Shown: piece by piece, positions 25,685 to 36,500 of the stretch
How positions within the stretch are numbered: position 1 is the stretch's first letter
Layout of the letters: each line of letters opens with the position of its first letter
Notes under the pieces: model-generated
Seen by the model: only the letters and a program-made list of their open reading frames with translations
Told to the model about the DNA's origin: nothing
The model's database searches: none
Source: Saprospirales bacterium GYS_P2D
Lineage (GTDB): Bacteria > Bacteroidota > Bacteroidia > Chitinophagales > Saprospiraceae
Assembly (NCBI GenBank): GCA_009833045.1
Contig: WUUP01000001.1
Span: forward strand, 427,586-491,585
Direction of reading: 5' to 3'
DNA length: 64,000 bases
Translations under genes and position numbers: made by a program

Positions 25685-25903
25685 ATCACAATAATAGGAT
25701 TTTCACATCACTATATGATCATTTATCGTCTTACATTTTGGCATATCCAAAAGCCTTGAAAAATCAAAATCTACCTCCTAATAGAAAATAAGATCGTCTC
25801 ATAGAGGGTTATCTCAACTATTCTGAAATCCTTGCATTATTATTTGTTATAATTTGCAGGGCGATTTTTATTTATTACCACCGAAAACAATTTTCTCCAT
25901 CAT

Positions 25904-26461
25904 ATGCATGATATAGAGCCACACTATCGATGGCGTGATCACTACATCGCATCTGAAGATAGTCGCAGTCCTTTTTATGGTCAGACCTACAGTGAGTTTA
26001 CGTTCACTCAAAAAGTCTATAACTACTTCATACATCCTCAGTGGGATACTATGGGATCAGCGACGCTATACATGAAGCTGCTATATGCCGACTATATCGA
26101 GGGATATGCTATCATAGAGCTCATTGGCGAATGGAATGACTGCCTCAATAACGACATCATGTACCTCAAACGAGAGATAGTCGATAGATTAATTCCCCAA
26201 GGAATCCACAAATACATTATCTTCTGTGATAATGTCATGAATTTTCATGCTTCGGACGACTGTTATTACGAAGAGTGGTACGATGATGTCAAAGATGAAG
26301 ATGGTTGGATCGCTTTTATCAATACTCGTCCTCATGTCCAAGATGAAATGGACTCAGTCCGTCTCTATCACTTTGTGAATATGGGGGACGATTTTAATGA
26401 TGTCGAATGGCAATCACAAAAACCAAAAGGAATTTATAACCAACTTAATAGAGCTATTTAG
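25904..26461 (+). CDS. Conserved protein of unknown function upstream of era
   Basis: The 185-residue soluble, acidic protein is rich in Tyr, Trp and Asp (SEFTFTQKVYNYFIHPQWD, DCYYEEWYDDVKDEDGW). There is no signal peptide, membrane segment or motif that I recognise. The stop overlaps the era GTG by one base (TAGTG), so it is translationally coupled to era, and a partner role in ribosome assembly or cell cycle would be plausible from position alone. A TAATTTG sequence 46 bases before the ATG resembles the phylum's -7 element but is not a full match. Confidence 0.75.
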   Translation: MHDIEPHYRWRDHYIASEDSRSPFYGQTYSEFTFTQKVYNYFIHPQWDTMGSATLYMKLLYADYIEGYAIIELIGEWNDCLNNDIMYLKREIVDRLIPQGIHKYIIFCDNVMNFHASDDCYYEEWYDDVKDEDGWIAFINTRPHVQDEMDSVRLYHFVNMGDDFNDVEWQSQKPKGIYNQLNRAI

Positions 26462-27354
26462 TGCATAAATCTGGATTCGTAAATATTATCGGAAAACCCA
26501 ACGTAGGGAAATCCACACTGCTCAATGCCCTGATCGGAGAAAAACTCTCCATCATCACCAATAAACCGCAAACTACTCGACATCGGATCATAGCGATCAT
26601 CAATGAAGAGGATTATCAAGTGGTATTCTCTGATACACCTGGGATCATCACCGATCCTCACTATAAGATGCAGACAGCGATGAATAGCTTTGCCTACTCT
26701 GCACTCGAAGACGCAGATGTCCTGCTCTATCTGACAGATACCGTTGAGCCTCCGGAGATCTCCGACGAGCTCGTCCAACAGCTCAACAATATGGAATCTC
26801 CAAAAATATTGGTGATTAATAAAATGGACATTTCCAATACCGAGCAGATCGGCGAAATCCAAAAATGGTGGATGGACAAAGTTCAGTTTGATCAGGTCTG
26901 TGCCATATCTGCTATGGAAAAAGTAGGGACAAATGAACTCCTCACACTCATCTTGGGCCATTTATCAGAAGGCCCAGCATATTATCCCAAAGATCAATTC
27001 ACAGATAAGTCTGAGCGCTTTTTCGTCTCAGAGATCATCAGAGAAAAAATACTACAACTTTATCATCAAGAGATCCCTTATAGCTGCGAAGTGATTGTTA
27101 ATTCATTCAAGGAAAGGGAATCTAAAAGCGGACCTATGATCCATATCATGGCAGATATCATAGTCAATCGCAAGACCCAAAAGTCTATCATCATCGGCAA
27201 AGGAGGGTCAGCCATTAAAAAACTCGGTACAGAGGCGAGAAAAGACATTGAAACCTTCTTAGAGCAAAAAGTATTCCTCGAACTACACGTAAAGGTCAAA
27301 GAGAAATGGAGAGATGACGATAGATCTCTGAAATCTTATGGATATTTGCAGTAA
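26461..27354 (+). CDS. era: GTPase Era
   Basis: The 297-residue GTPase is needed for 30S subunit maturation. It has the G1 motif GKPNVGKS (about 11-18), the switch I threonine in KPQTTRHRI, the DTPG motif, NKMD, and a C-terminal KH domain with GKGGSAIKKLG that binds 16S rRNA. The start is GTG (26461), which gives the normal Era N-terminus HKSGFVNIIG. It overlaps the preceding gene by one base and is followed 9 bases later by der, so two ribosome-assembly GTPases form one transcription unit. Confidence 0.95.
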   Translation: MHKSGFVNIIGKPNVGKSTLLNALIGEKLSIITNKPQTTRHRIIAIINEEDYQVVFSDTPGIITDPHYKMQTAMNSFAYSALEDADVLLYLTDTVEPPEISDELVQQLNNMESPKILVINKMDISNTEQIGEIQKWWMDKVQFDQVCAISAMEKVGTNELLTLILGHLSEGPAYYPKDQFTDKSERFFVSEIIREKILQLYHQEIPYSCEVIVNSFKERESKSGPMIHIMADIIVNRKTQKSIIIGKGGSAIKKLGTEARKDIETFLEQKVFLELHVKVKEKWRDDDRSLKSYGYLQ

Positions 27355-27363
27355 CAAAGAACT

Positions 27364-28674
27364 ATGTCAAATCTAATAGCTATAGTCGGACGTCCCAATG
27401 TGGGAAAGTCTACTTTATTCAATCGACTCATCGGAGAGCGAAAATCAATCATTGATAATGTGAGCGGGGTGACTCGAGATCGCATATACGGATTCACCGA
27501 GTGGAATGGACGAAAAGTCAACGTTGTAGATACCGGAGGATTCGTCAAAAACTCGGATGATGTCTTTGAGAGTGCTATCAGAGCACAGGTTGAGATAGCG
27601 ATCGAGGAGGCAGATGTGATTATATTCATGGCAGATGTGACGACTGGTATCACTGATCTCGACGAATCAGTGGCACAGCTCCTCCGCAGATCTAATAAGC
27701 CCGTAGTCTTAGCCGTCAATAAAGTTGACAATGGTACTCGCCAGCTTGCCGCAAATGAATTTTGGGGACTTGGATTTGACAATACGTTTTTCTTGTCTTC
27801 TATCACGGGTAGTGGATCTGGAGATCTGCTCGATGCAGTCATGGATATGCTACCTCCTGAGGATAAGTCTATAGAAGAAAGCACACTGCCTAAAATAGCC
27901 ATTTTAGGGCGACCTAATGTGGGAAAGTCATCTTTCGTCAATGCACTATTAGATCAAGATCGAAATATCGTCACCGATATAGCCGGCACCACAAGAGATG
28001 CCATCCATAGTCATTACAATAAATTTGACAAAGAATTCATCCTGATCGATACCGCTGGTATCAGAAAGAAAAAGAAAGTACACGAAGATCTTGAGTTTTA
28101 TTCAGTGATCAGAGCTGTCAAGGCTATTGACGAAGCGGATGTCTGCCTACTCATGATTGATGCGACACTTGGCCTCGAGTCACAGGATATGAGTATTTTT
28201 TCCCTCATCGTACGGCGTAAAAAAGGGGTTGTATTATTAGTCAATAAGTGGGACCTCATGGAGAAAGAAACAAATACGGCCAGGGACTATGCAAAAGAGC
28301 TGAAGCGAAAACTGGCTCCATTTAATGATGTACCCATTCTATTCATATCAGCTCTTGAGAAGCAAAGAATCTTCAAAGCAGTAGAATTACTACTTAAAGT
28401 CTATGAAAACAGGTCTCATCGCATCAAGACCTCAGTGCTTAATGAAGCATTAGAAGAGATGCTCAATAAATATCCACCTCCAGCTCACAGAGGAAAATTA
28501 ATCAAGATCAAATACGTCACTCAGCTCCCTACACATTTTCCTTCTTTTGCATTTTTCTGCAATCATCCAAAGCATGTGCCAGGTAGCTACAAAAACTATC
28601 TCGAAAATCAACTCCGAGAGAGATTTGATTTCAGTGGTGTTCCACTAACTTTGTATTTCAGAGATAAGTCATGA
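27364..28674 (+). CDS. der: Double-domain GTPase Der (EngA)
   Basis: The 436-residue protein has two consecutive G domains, each with GRPNVGKS (about 8-15 and 182-189), DTGG/DTAG and NKVD/NKWD motifs. A C-terminal KH-like domain (about 355-436) carries PAHRGKLIKIKYVTQ and the RFDFSGVPLTLYFR ending. Der acts in 50S subunit biogenesis. It follows era by 9 bases and overlaps rfbC by 4 (ATGA), showing coupled translation into the sugar-nucleotide genes. Confidence 0.96.
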   Translation: MSNLIAIVGRPNVGKSTLFNRLIGERKSIIDNVSGVTRDRIYGFTEWNGRKVNVVDTGGFVKNSDDVFESAIRAQVEIAIEEADVIIFMADVTTGITDLDESVAQLLRRSNKPVVLAVNKVDNGTRQLAANEFWGLGFDNTFFLSSITGSGSGDLLDAVMDMLPPEDKSIEESTLPKIAILGRPNVGKSSFVNALLDQDRNIVTDIAGTTRDAIHSHYNKFDKEFILIDTAGIRKKKKVHEDLEFYSVIRAVKAIDEADVCLLMIDATLGLESQDMSIFSLIVRRKKGVVLLVNKWDLMEKETNTARDYAKELKRKLAPFNDVPILFISALEKQRIFKAVELLLKVYENRSHRIKTSVLNEALEEMLNKYPPPAHRGKLIKIKYVTQLPTHFPSFAFFCNHPKHVPGSYKNYLENQLRERFDFSGVPLTLYFRDKS

Positions 28675-29219
28675 CGATAATAGAAACACCAATTCCTGAT
28701 TTGATCGTACTCGAGCCAAGGGTATTCGCAGATGATAGAGGATATTTTTTAGAATCATTCAACAGTAGTAAGTGGCCTCAAGCCATTAGCGACTGTGACT
28801 GGGTACAGGATAACGAGTCCAAGTCAACAAAAGGCGTATTGAGAGGTCTCCACTATCAGTGTGAGCCTATGGGACAAGCCAAATTAGTCAGAGCAGTTAT
28901 CGGTGAAGTATTTGATGTAGCAGTGGATATAAGACCCGGATCATCAACATACGGCCAGTGGTACGGCACCATCCTCAGCGAAGCTAATAAACGGCAAATG
29001 TACGTGCCAAGGGGATTTGCCCATGGCTTTTTAGTCATGAGTGAGACTGCCATTTTTGCCTATAAATGTGATAACTACTACTCCAAAGAAGATGAAGGAG
29101 GCATACTCTATAATGATCCGAACATCAATATAGAGTGGCCAGAAATAGATCTTGAATTCTTACTGTCCGAAAAGGATAGCGAACAACCCATATTTGGTGA
29201 GCACAAACAATATGCGTGA
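28671..29219 (+). CDS. rfbC: dTDP-4-dehydrorhamnose 3,5-epimerase
   Basis: The 182-residue cupin enzyme epimerises dTDP-4-keto-6-deoxyglucose at C3 and C5 in dTDP-L-rhamnose synthesis. Motifs include the RGYFLESFN start, the catalytic-His region KGVLRGLHYQCEP, VRAVIGEVFDVAVDIRPGSSTYGQW, and YVPRGFAHGFLVMSE. It overlaps der by 4 bases and rfbD by one. The first two enzymes of the pathway (rfbA, rfbB) are not in the window. The product probably feeds lipopolysaccharide or other surface glycans. Confidence 0.95.
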   Translation: MTIIETPIPDLIVLEPRVFADDRGYFLESFNSSKWPQAISDCDWVQDNESKSTKGVLRGLHYQCEPMGQAKLVRAVIGEVFDVAVDIRPGSSTYGQWYGTILSEANKRQMYVPRGFAHGFLVMSETAIFAYKCDNYYSKEDEGGILYNDPNINIEWPEIDLEFLLSEKDSEQPIFGEHKQYA

Positions 29220-30088
29220 TGAATATCGTAGTTACAGGGAGTAATGGACAGCTGGGACATGAGTTTCAGCATTTATCAAAGGAGTCACAATTTACATTTC
29301 ATTTCTTATCACGAAAAGATCTTGACATCACAGATGCTCGATCTATTGAGGATCAATTAGTAAAGATTAATCCTGATGTAATCATTAACTGCGCTGCATA
29401 TACAGCTGTAGATAGAGCAGAGACAGATCGAGAGAATGCTTTTTTGATCAATGAAAAAGGCCCTTTGTACCTAGCGCAATATTGTAAAAATCATAGCTGC
29501 CTACTCATACATTATAGTACTGACTATGTATACCATCTGGATGTGGATCGGCCACTCCGAGAAGATGACCAATGCGCTCCAAAAAGTATCTATGGTAAGT
29601 CAAAAAGAGCTGGAGAAGAAGCTATATCTTCGACAGAGTGCGAACACTTGATCATCAGAGTATCATGGCTGTATTCTTCTTTTAAAAACAATTTTGTCAA
29701 AACGATGCTGCGATTAGGGGCTGAACGTGACTCCCTCAGCGTAGTGGCGGACCAGATCGGCACACCTACTTATGCACGTGATTTAGCAGCTGACACCCTG
29801 CAGATCATCAGTCAATATGATAACTCTGGAAAGACAACTTCGGGCATTTTTAATTATAGTAATACAGGTATTACCAATTGGATGGATTTTGCGAAAGCTA
29901 TATTCAATAAGTCCAAAATAGAGTGTGATGTGCAATCCACGACTACAGCATCCTATGGTGCTCCGGCACCTCGTCCTCTGTGGAGTGTCATGTCAAAAGA
30001 GAAAATAAAAACCGATTTCGATATCATTCTAAGACCTTGGGAAGAAAGTCTTGACTCATGTCTTGAAGAATTACAGACTATGGCTTAA
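29219..30088 (+). CDS. rfbD: dTDP-4-dehydrorhamnose reductase
   Basis: The 289-residue short-chain dehydrogenase makes the last step of dTDP-L-rhamnose synthesis with NAD(P)H. It has the Rossmann glycine motif GSNGQLG near the start, INCAAYTAVDRAE, the YSTDYVY segment, catalytic YGKSKRAGE (Tyr/Lys), and ISWLY-like VSWLYSS. The ATG at 29219 overlaps the rfbC stop as TGATG; a GTG one codon earlier is possible. The fold ends with APRPLWSVMSKEKIK, typical of RmlD. Confidence 0.95.
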   Translation: MNIVVTGSNGQLGHEFQHLSKESQFTFHFLSRKDLDITDARSIEDQLVKINPDVIINCAAYTAVDRAETDRENAFLINEKGPLYLAQYCKNHSCLLIHYSTDYVYHLDVDRPLREDDQCAPKSIYGKSKRAGEEAISSTECEHLIIRVSWLYSSFKNNFVKTMLRLGAERDSLSVVADQIGTPTYARDLAADTLQIISQYDNSGKTTSGIFNYSNTGITNWMDFAKAIFNKSKIECDVQSTTTASYGAPAPRPLWSVMSKEKIKTDFDIILRPWEESLDSCLEELQTMA

Positions 30089-30097
30089 TTTGCTATA

Positions 30098-32827
30098 GTG
30101 ATTAAGACCAATAGATTTCTACGCTACCACACATTCATTTTTCTACTATTACTCCCTGTATTGGGATATAGTACTCACAATAGGGCAGGTGAGATCACCT
30201 ATGAACAGATCGACGACCTCACCATACGAGCCACTATCACTACCTATACCCGGACGAGTAGCTTTGCGGCTGATAGAGACAGTTTAGAGTTGTTTTGGGG
30301 AGATGGTACGAGCATTTTTGTCGCTCGATCTAATGGTAATGGAGAAGAACTACCCAATGATATCAAAGTCAATTATTACATAGCTGAGCACACGTATCCT
30401 ACTCGAAGTCAGTATACCCTATCCGTGACTGACCCAAACCGTATAGCTGGTATTCAGAATATTGATTTCCCAAATTCTGTTAATATCCAGTTTTATATTG
30501 AGACAACATTAACCCTTTTGGACCAACGCTTTCAAGGCCCCAATAGCTCGGCAGTTTTACTGCAGCCTCCGATAGATTTTGCCTGTGTGGATCAGACATT
30601 CATACACAATCCTAATGCCTACGATCCTGATGGAGATAGCCTGGCATATGAGCTGATCACGCCTTTTCAAGAAGAAGGAGTGGAAGTGCCCAACTATAAT
30701 TTACCTGACGAAATACGGCCTGGAGATGACAATATCGTCTCTTTGGATCCAGTGACAGGAGAATTCGTATGGGAGAGCCCTAAGGTGCAAGGAGAATTTA
30801 ACATCACCATACTCATCAAAGAATACCGAGAAGGTATACTCATCAATGAGATCATCAGAGATATGCAGATCTTGGTCATCTCATGCATTGATGAGGATCT
30901 GATGCCCAATAGTCCGCCTACTATCGAGGCTCCAGATGAAATCTGCGTTATCGCTGGAGAGCTTGTGGAGTTTGACGTATTGGCCACCGACAATGATAGC
31001 ACACAGCTAATACTGTTGTCAGGATTGGGCGGACCATTTGAACTGGATAACCAACCGGCAGGTTTTGATGTAGGAGAAGGCGTAGGATTATCTCCTTTTA
31101 CAGGAAAATTTACATGGCAAACCAACTGCTCCCATGTGGCAAAGGAATATTATCAAGTAGTATTTAAAGCTACAGATGATTTCTTAGGATTAGGCGGAGG
31201 AGCCGCTACTCTAAAAACTGTCAGAATCAAAGTGACAGCTCCGGCTCCAGAAGATGTAGTTGTTGAAAAATTTGACTCAGAGACCATAAGAATATCGTGG
31301 CAGTCCCCATATCCATGCGAAGACGATGATCTCTTTCAGGGATTTTCTGTATGGCGAAAACTTGGTACAGATCAGGTAGCTATTGACTCATGTCAAGGTG
31401 GACTCATAGGATATGAAGAGATAATTTTCCTAACGAATGACAAAGAAGGTGATAGATATGTGGCCTATGACGATAATATCTCTGCTAATAATATCTATTG
31501 CTACAGAGTATTAGGTGAGTTTGCTCAACTGACCGAGTCTGGCAATCCATTCAATAAATCAGAAAGCATAGCATCCAATGAAGACTGCGCTCGGTATGAT
31601 CGTAGAGCACCATTGATCACCCAAGTATCTGTGACAAATACATCTAACAATCAAGGCACTATAAATCTGACATGGACCCTTCCAGATCCTGACGACATAG
31701 ATACGATAGCGAATGAAGGACCATTTAGCATACGCATTGAGCGTAGTATAGCTGATCTTAATTCGTTCGTCTTCTTAGATGATGCCACATTTTTTGCCAC
31801 ATCTTTCAGTGGTTTATCAAATGCCATTTCTTATCAGGATGATGCCCTAAATACCCAAAATGAACAATACAGCTATAGAATTAGCTTTTGGGCTGGCGAT
31901 ACCCAGATCTCTACCAGTAGTAGAGCTACATCCATTCGTGCAGAAGCGATAGGTAGAGATCATTCGGTAGACCTTTCTTGGTCAGAGGAGGTACCTTGGC
32001 TCAACTATTCATATCTGATTTATGAAGTCAATAATAGTGATACGACCCAAATTGACAGTATAACTAATAGAAGCTACGAAATTAACAATCTCAGCAATGG
32101 AGTTGAATATTGCTACCTTATTGAGAGTATTGGCACCTATGGTTTAGATGAGGTGATAGATCCCATATTCAATTATTCTCAGACCGTCTGTGTCGTACCT
32201 ACAGACTCTATAGCACCCTGTGCACCCGAGATAGAAGTAAAAACCATCTGCAGTCAGAATACCATCAATCCGGATCAAGATTTATTCAATGAAATAATTT
32301 GGAATTATAACGGCTCATGTCTTGATCCAATCGACACTCGATCTATTAACATTTATTATTCTTCGACTACAGATGGCAGCCCAGAGTTAGTGGGTTCAGC
32401 AGATCTGAGTGATCAGTTTTATGATCATGTGCTTGATGATAACATTGCAGGATGTTATTGGGTATCAGCTATTGACTCCAGTGGCAATGAGAGCTCGCTA
32501 AGAGGTCCTATTTGCGTGGACAATTGTCCTTCTTATATTCTCCCAAATGCCTTTACACCAAATGGAGACAATAGTAATGATACTTACAAACCAATAGTCA
32601 ATCGTTTCGTCGAGGAGATTGACATGGAAGTATTTAATAGATGGGGGCAGAAAGTCTTCACGACTACGGACCCAGACATCAATTGGGACGGTCATAACTC
32701 AAATGGATCTAAACTGAGTGATGGCACTTACTACTACAAATGTAAAGTCTTTGAAAAAAGAGTAACAGGTATCATCGAACAGAGCGAACCCTTATCGGGT
32801 TATATTCAGATCATTACAGGTCAATAA
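30098..32827 (+). CDS. Large secreted T9SS cargo protein with gliding-motility-type C-terminal domain
   Basis: The 909-residue exported protein has a signal peptide (about 1-27). The N-terminal beta-rich domain starts THNRAGEITYEQIDDLTIRA, as in many Bacteroidota surface adhesins. PKD/Ig-like and FN3-like repeats (about 375-470, 505-620, 620-700) make up the middle. The C-terminal type B sorting domain (about 815-905) reads LPNAFTPNGDNSND, followed by FNRWGQKVF, WDGHNSNG and SDGTYYYK. Such domains direct secretion by the type IX system that PorD serves. The start is a GTG (30098), the only start before the signal peptide. It lies 9 bases after rfbD and 5 before ribE, so it is embedded in a housekeeping operon. 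Function is unknown; adhesion or motility is possible. Confidence 0.87.
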   Translation: MIKTNRFLRYHTFIFLLLLPVLGYSTHNRAGEITYEQIDDLTIRATITTYTRTSSFAADRDSLELFWGDGTSIFVARSNGNGEELPNDIKVNYYIAEHTYPTRSQYTLSVTDPNRIAGIQNIDFPNSVNIQFYIETTLTLLDQRFQGPNSSAVLLQPPIDFACVDQTFIHNPNAYDPDGDSLAYELITPFQEEGVEVPNYNLPDEIRPGDDNIVSLDPVTGEFVWESPKVQGEFNITILIKEYREGILINEIIRDMQILVISCIDEDLMPNSPPTIEAPDEICVIAGELVEFDVLATDNDSTQLILLSGLGGPFELDNQPAGFDVGEGVGLSPFTGKFTWQTNCSHVAKEYYQVVFKATDDFLGLGGGAATLKTVRIKVTAPAPEDVVVEKFDSETIRISWQSPYPCEDDDLFQGFSVWRKLGTDQVAIDSCQGGLIGYEEIIFLTNDKEGDRYVAYDDNISANNIYCYRVLGEFAQLTESGNPFNKSESIASNEDCARYDRRAPLITQVSVTNTSNNQGTINLTWTLPDPDDIDTIANEGPFSIRIERSIADLNSFVFLDDATFFATSFSGLSNAISYQDDALNTQNEQYSYRISFWAGDTQISTSSRATSIRAEAIGRDHSVDLSWSEEVPWLNYSYLIYEVNNSDTTQIDSITNRSYEINNLSNGVEYCYLIESIGTYGLDEVIDPIFNYSQTVCVVPTDSIAPCAPEIEVKTICSQNTINPDQDLFNEIIWNYNGSCLDPIDTRSINIYYSSTTDGSPELVGSADLSDQFYDHVLDDNIAGCYWVSAIDSSGNESSLRGPICVDNCPSYILPNAFTPNGDNSNDTYKPIVNRFVEEIDMEVFNRWGQKVFTTTDPDINWDGHNSNGSKLSDGTYYYKCKVFEKRVTGIIEQSEPLSGYIQIITGQ

Positions 32828-32832
32828 AATAT

Positions 32833-33429
32833 ATGTTCACAGGAATAATTGAGTGTACGGGAGTCATATCTCGTATTCAGAAAGATGAAAGCAATGTGCA
32901 TTTCACCATAGAATCACCCATATCAAAAGATGTCAAAATAGACCAAAGCGTAGCGCATGATGGTGTCTGCCTGACTGTCGTCGAATGTGATAATCGTAGC
33001 CATAGAGTCACTGCCATACAAGAGACTATGGACAAAACTAATCTTGGTGAATGGCAAGAAGGAGATATCATAAATCTCGAACGATGCATGGTAATGGGCG
33101 GACGACTTGACGGTCACATAGTACAGGGGCATGTTGACACAGCCGCCATATGCGAGAGCATCAAAGACGCTGACGGCAGCTGGGTCTACACCTTCAAATA
33201 CAGTGATGAGTTTGATGGATTAGTGATCTCTAAAGGCTCAATCGCTATCAATGGGACAAGCCTGACCGTAGTTAATCCTAAAAAAGGAAGATTTAGTGTA
33301 GCCATTATTCCTTATACCTATGAGCATACCAAATTTAAACAACTCAAAGTAGGACAAAGAGTCAATGTTGAATTTGATATCTTAGGTAAGTACATCTTGA
33401 AAAACCTTCATTTACAACAAAAAAAATAA
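32833..33429 (+). CDS. ribE: Riboflavin synthase alpha chain
   Basis: The 198-residue enzyme dismutates 6,7-dimethyl-8-ribityllumazine to riboflavin. Two lumazine-binding beta-barrel repeats are present: MFTGIIECTGVI at the start with DGVCLTV, and GRLDGHIVQGHVD with INGTSLTVV in the second. The C-terminal helix for trimer formation is short. It ends a long plus-strand unit and faces rpoC across a shared terminator. The product supplies FMN, the cofactor the LOV kinase would need, but no direct linkage is implied. Confidence 0.95.
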   Translation: MFTGIIECTGVISRIQKDESNVHFTIESPISKDVKIDQSVAHDGVCLTVVECDNRSHRVTAIQETMDKTNLGEWQEGDIINLERCMVMGGRLDGHIVQGHVDTAAICESIKDADGSWVYTFKYSDEFDGLVISKGSIAINGTSLTVVNPKKGRFSVAIIPYTYEHTKFKQLKVGQRVNVEFDILGKYILKNLHLQQKK

Positions 33430-33457
33430 ACAAGAATCCGTAAAGAGAAAGCATAAA

Positions 33458-33487
33458 AAAGGTGATATCCGACTGGATATCACCTTT
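33458..33487. terminator. Bidirectional terminator between ribE and rpoC
   Basis: A perfect 13-bp stem (AAAGGTGATATCC with its complement) and a GACT loop, with A-run and T-run flanks, lie between the convergent stops. Confidence 0.85.
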
Positions 33488-33512
33488 ACTATTTCATAGA
33501 TACTGATGTCGC

Positions 33513-36500
33513 TTATTCAGCAGCTTCAGCTTCCTCTACATATTCGTCAGCTTCTACGATGAGCTTTTCGTATCTTCTGAGACCTGTACCAGCAGGTATT
33601 TTCTTACCTACGATTACATTCTCTTTCAGACCTTCGAGTAGATCTTGCTTAGCATTGATCGCTGCCGTACTTAGTACTTTAGTCGTCTCTTGGAATGATG
33701 CCGCTGATATCCAGCTCACTGTACCCAATGATGACTTAGTAATTCCTTGTAGTATCGGCTTTGACGTAGCAGGCACCGCATCTCGGAATTCTACCGTCTG
33801 TAGATCATTTCGCTTCAGGTAAGAGTTTTCTTCTCTGATCTGACGGATAGTAGTGATCTGTCCTGGCTTAAGCTTATTACTATCTCCAGACTCAGTGATG
33901 ATCTTCTTATCAAATATCCAATCATTCTGCTCTAAGAAATCATATTTTTCAACTGGTTCGCCTTCGAGGAATGATGTATCACCTGGATCAACGATCTCAA
34001 GTCTTCTCATCATCTGACGTACGATCACCTCGATATGCTTATCATTGATACCAATACCCTGAGATCTATATACCTCTTGGATACCATTCACGATATAGCG
34101 TTGCACACCAGTTGGGCCCATGATACTTAGGATATCTTGCGGAGACGTAGCTCCATCAGATAGATGCGATCCTGCTCTCACGAAGTCACCCTCCTGTACT
34201 AAGATATGCTTAGACAGTCCGATCAGGTACTTTCTGCGCTGACCAGTCTTTTCATCATCGATGAATAACTCTCGATTACCACGCTTCATTTTACCAAATG
34301 ACACGATACCATCTATCTCAGCCGTAGTAGCTGGATTTGATGGATTTCTTGCCTCGAATAACTCAGTAACTCTCGGAAGACCACCAGTAATATCCTGAAT
34401 CTTACCTAACTGACGAGGTATTTTAGCAATTCTTGATCCTGCGACGATGCTGTCACCATTTTCTACACTAAGGTGAGAACCCACTGGTAGGTTATAAGAT
34501 CTCAGCACATCACCATTCTCATCTACGATATTGATGGAAGGTACTTGCTTCTTACGCCTTCTTTTTGACTCGATGATGATCTTTTCGACGTTACCCGTCT
34601 GATCATCACGCTCAGCTCGATATGATACTCCTTCTTCGATAGATTCGTACTGGATGATACCAGCGAATTCTGATACGATCACAGCATTGAACGGATCCCA
34701 TTCACAAATGACCGTTCCTTTTGTGATCTTTCTCTTTCCTTTGATGAATAGAGTTGATCCGTAAGGAATATGAATAGTCGTGAGTACTTTTTTCGTCTCA
34801 GACTCAAGGATTCTTACCTCACCAGATCTTGAGAGTACGACATCTTTCTTCTCGTCACCTTCTTCAAAGGCTACTGTAGATACGTTGTCAAATTCTAATA
34901 TACCGTCGAACTTAGATACGTGCTCTGACTCAGTCTTTGATACTGATGCCACACCACCCACGTGGAATGTACGTAGTGTCAACTGGGTACCTGGCTCACC
35001 GATACTTTGTGCAGCGATGACACCTACCGCATCTCCTCTTTCAGAGATTCTACCTGTTGCAAGATTTTTACCATAGCACTTACTACACACTCCTTTCTTA
35101 GTCTCACAAGTCAATACAGATCTGATAGTCACGCTTTCTATTCCTACTTGCTCTATTTTCTGTGCGATCTTATCATCGATGTATTCACCCGCCTCGAGCA
35201 TTACCTCATCTGTATCAGGATGCACGATATCATATAGTGTATATCTACCTGCGATTCTTGGTGCAAGAGTCTCGAGGACTTTATCATTATCGATCAGAGC
35301 AGTAGTCTCTATACCTCTGAGTGTATCACAGTCCTCTTCGATTATGATCACATCTTGAGATACATCTACGAGACGACGAGTCAAGTATCCTGCATCCGCA
35401 GTCTTCAAGGCCGTATCCGCCAGACCTTTTCTCGCACCGTGTGTCGAGATAAAGTATTCCAATACTGATAGCCCATCTACGAAATTAGCCAGGATAGGGT
35501 TTTCAATGATCGCCCCTCCAGTATCTCCTGATTTTCTTGGCTTGGCCATTAGACCTCTCAGTCCACATAGCTGCTTGATCTGCTGCTTACTACCCCGAGC
35601 TCCACTATCGAGCATCATGAATACTGAGTTGAATCCTCCTTTGTGCTCGGCCAACTCTTTCATGAGTGTATCGGTGATTTTATTATCAGCGAATGTCCAC
35701 TTATCGATTACTTGGTTGTACCGCTCATTAGAGGTGATAAGACCCATATTATAGTTTTCCCATACTTCGTCTACTTCTTCTTGAGCCTCTACGAGTGTAG
35801 TCTCTTTAATAGTAGGTGTGATGAGATCTCCTAAGTTGAATGAAAGTCCACCTTTGAATGCCCAGTAGAATCCCATATCCTTGATCTTATCAAGGAAATT
35901 AGCTGCTACAGTAAAGTCAGTTCTATCAATGAGATCACCGATTACTTTCTTCAGGTTTTTCTTAGTCAATAAGAGATTGACGTATGGTACACCTTCTGGT
36001 ACGGCTTCATTGAATAAAACTCTACCTACAGTAGTCTCCACTCTCTCTGGTACCATATGGCCCAGTTCATTCTCTACTGTTACTTTTACTGAGATAGAAT
36101 CATGTAGTTGTACTTGACCTTCATTATACGCTATCATTACTTCCTCCGAAGAGTAGAAATGAGAAATTTTATCTTTCTTCTTAGCGCTCAGGTTAGGCTT
36201 AGTAATGTAGTACAGTCCTAATACCATATCCTGAGATGGAAGCGTGATCGGTGATCCGTTTTGAGGGTTCAGCATGTTGTGCGAAGCCAACATCAATAAC
36301 TGAGCCTCCAGTATCGCACCCTGACTCAACGGCACGTGGACCGCCATTTGGTCACCGTCAAAATCGGCGTTGAACGCACCACATACTAACGGGTGTAGTC
36401 TGATCGCCTTACCTTCAACTAATGTAGGCTGGAAAGCCTGAATAGATAGACGGTGAAGTGTAGGAGCACGGTTGAGCAAGACTGGATGACCTTTCAATAT

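Noticed and set aside
27336-27941. 201-codon frame antisense to der
   Set aside because: It lies entirely opposite a conserved GTPase gene, has a Ser/Thr-rich translation with no motif, and is explained by the codon bias of der.
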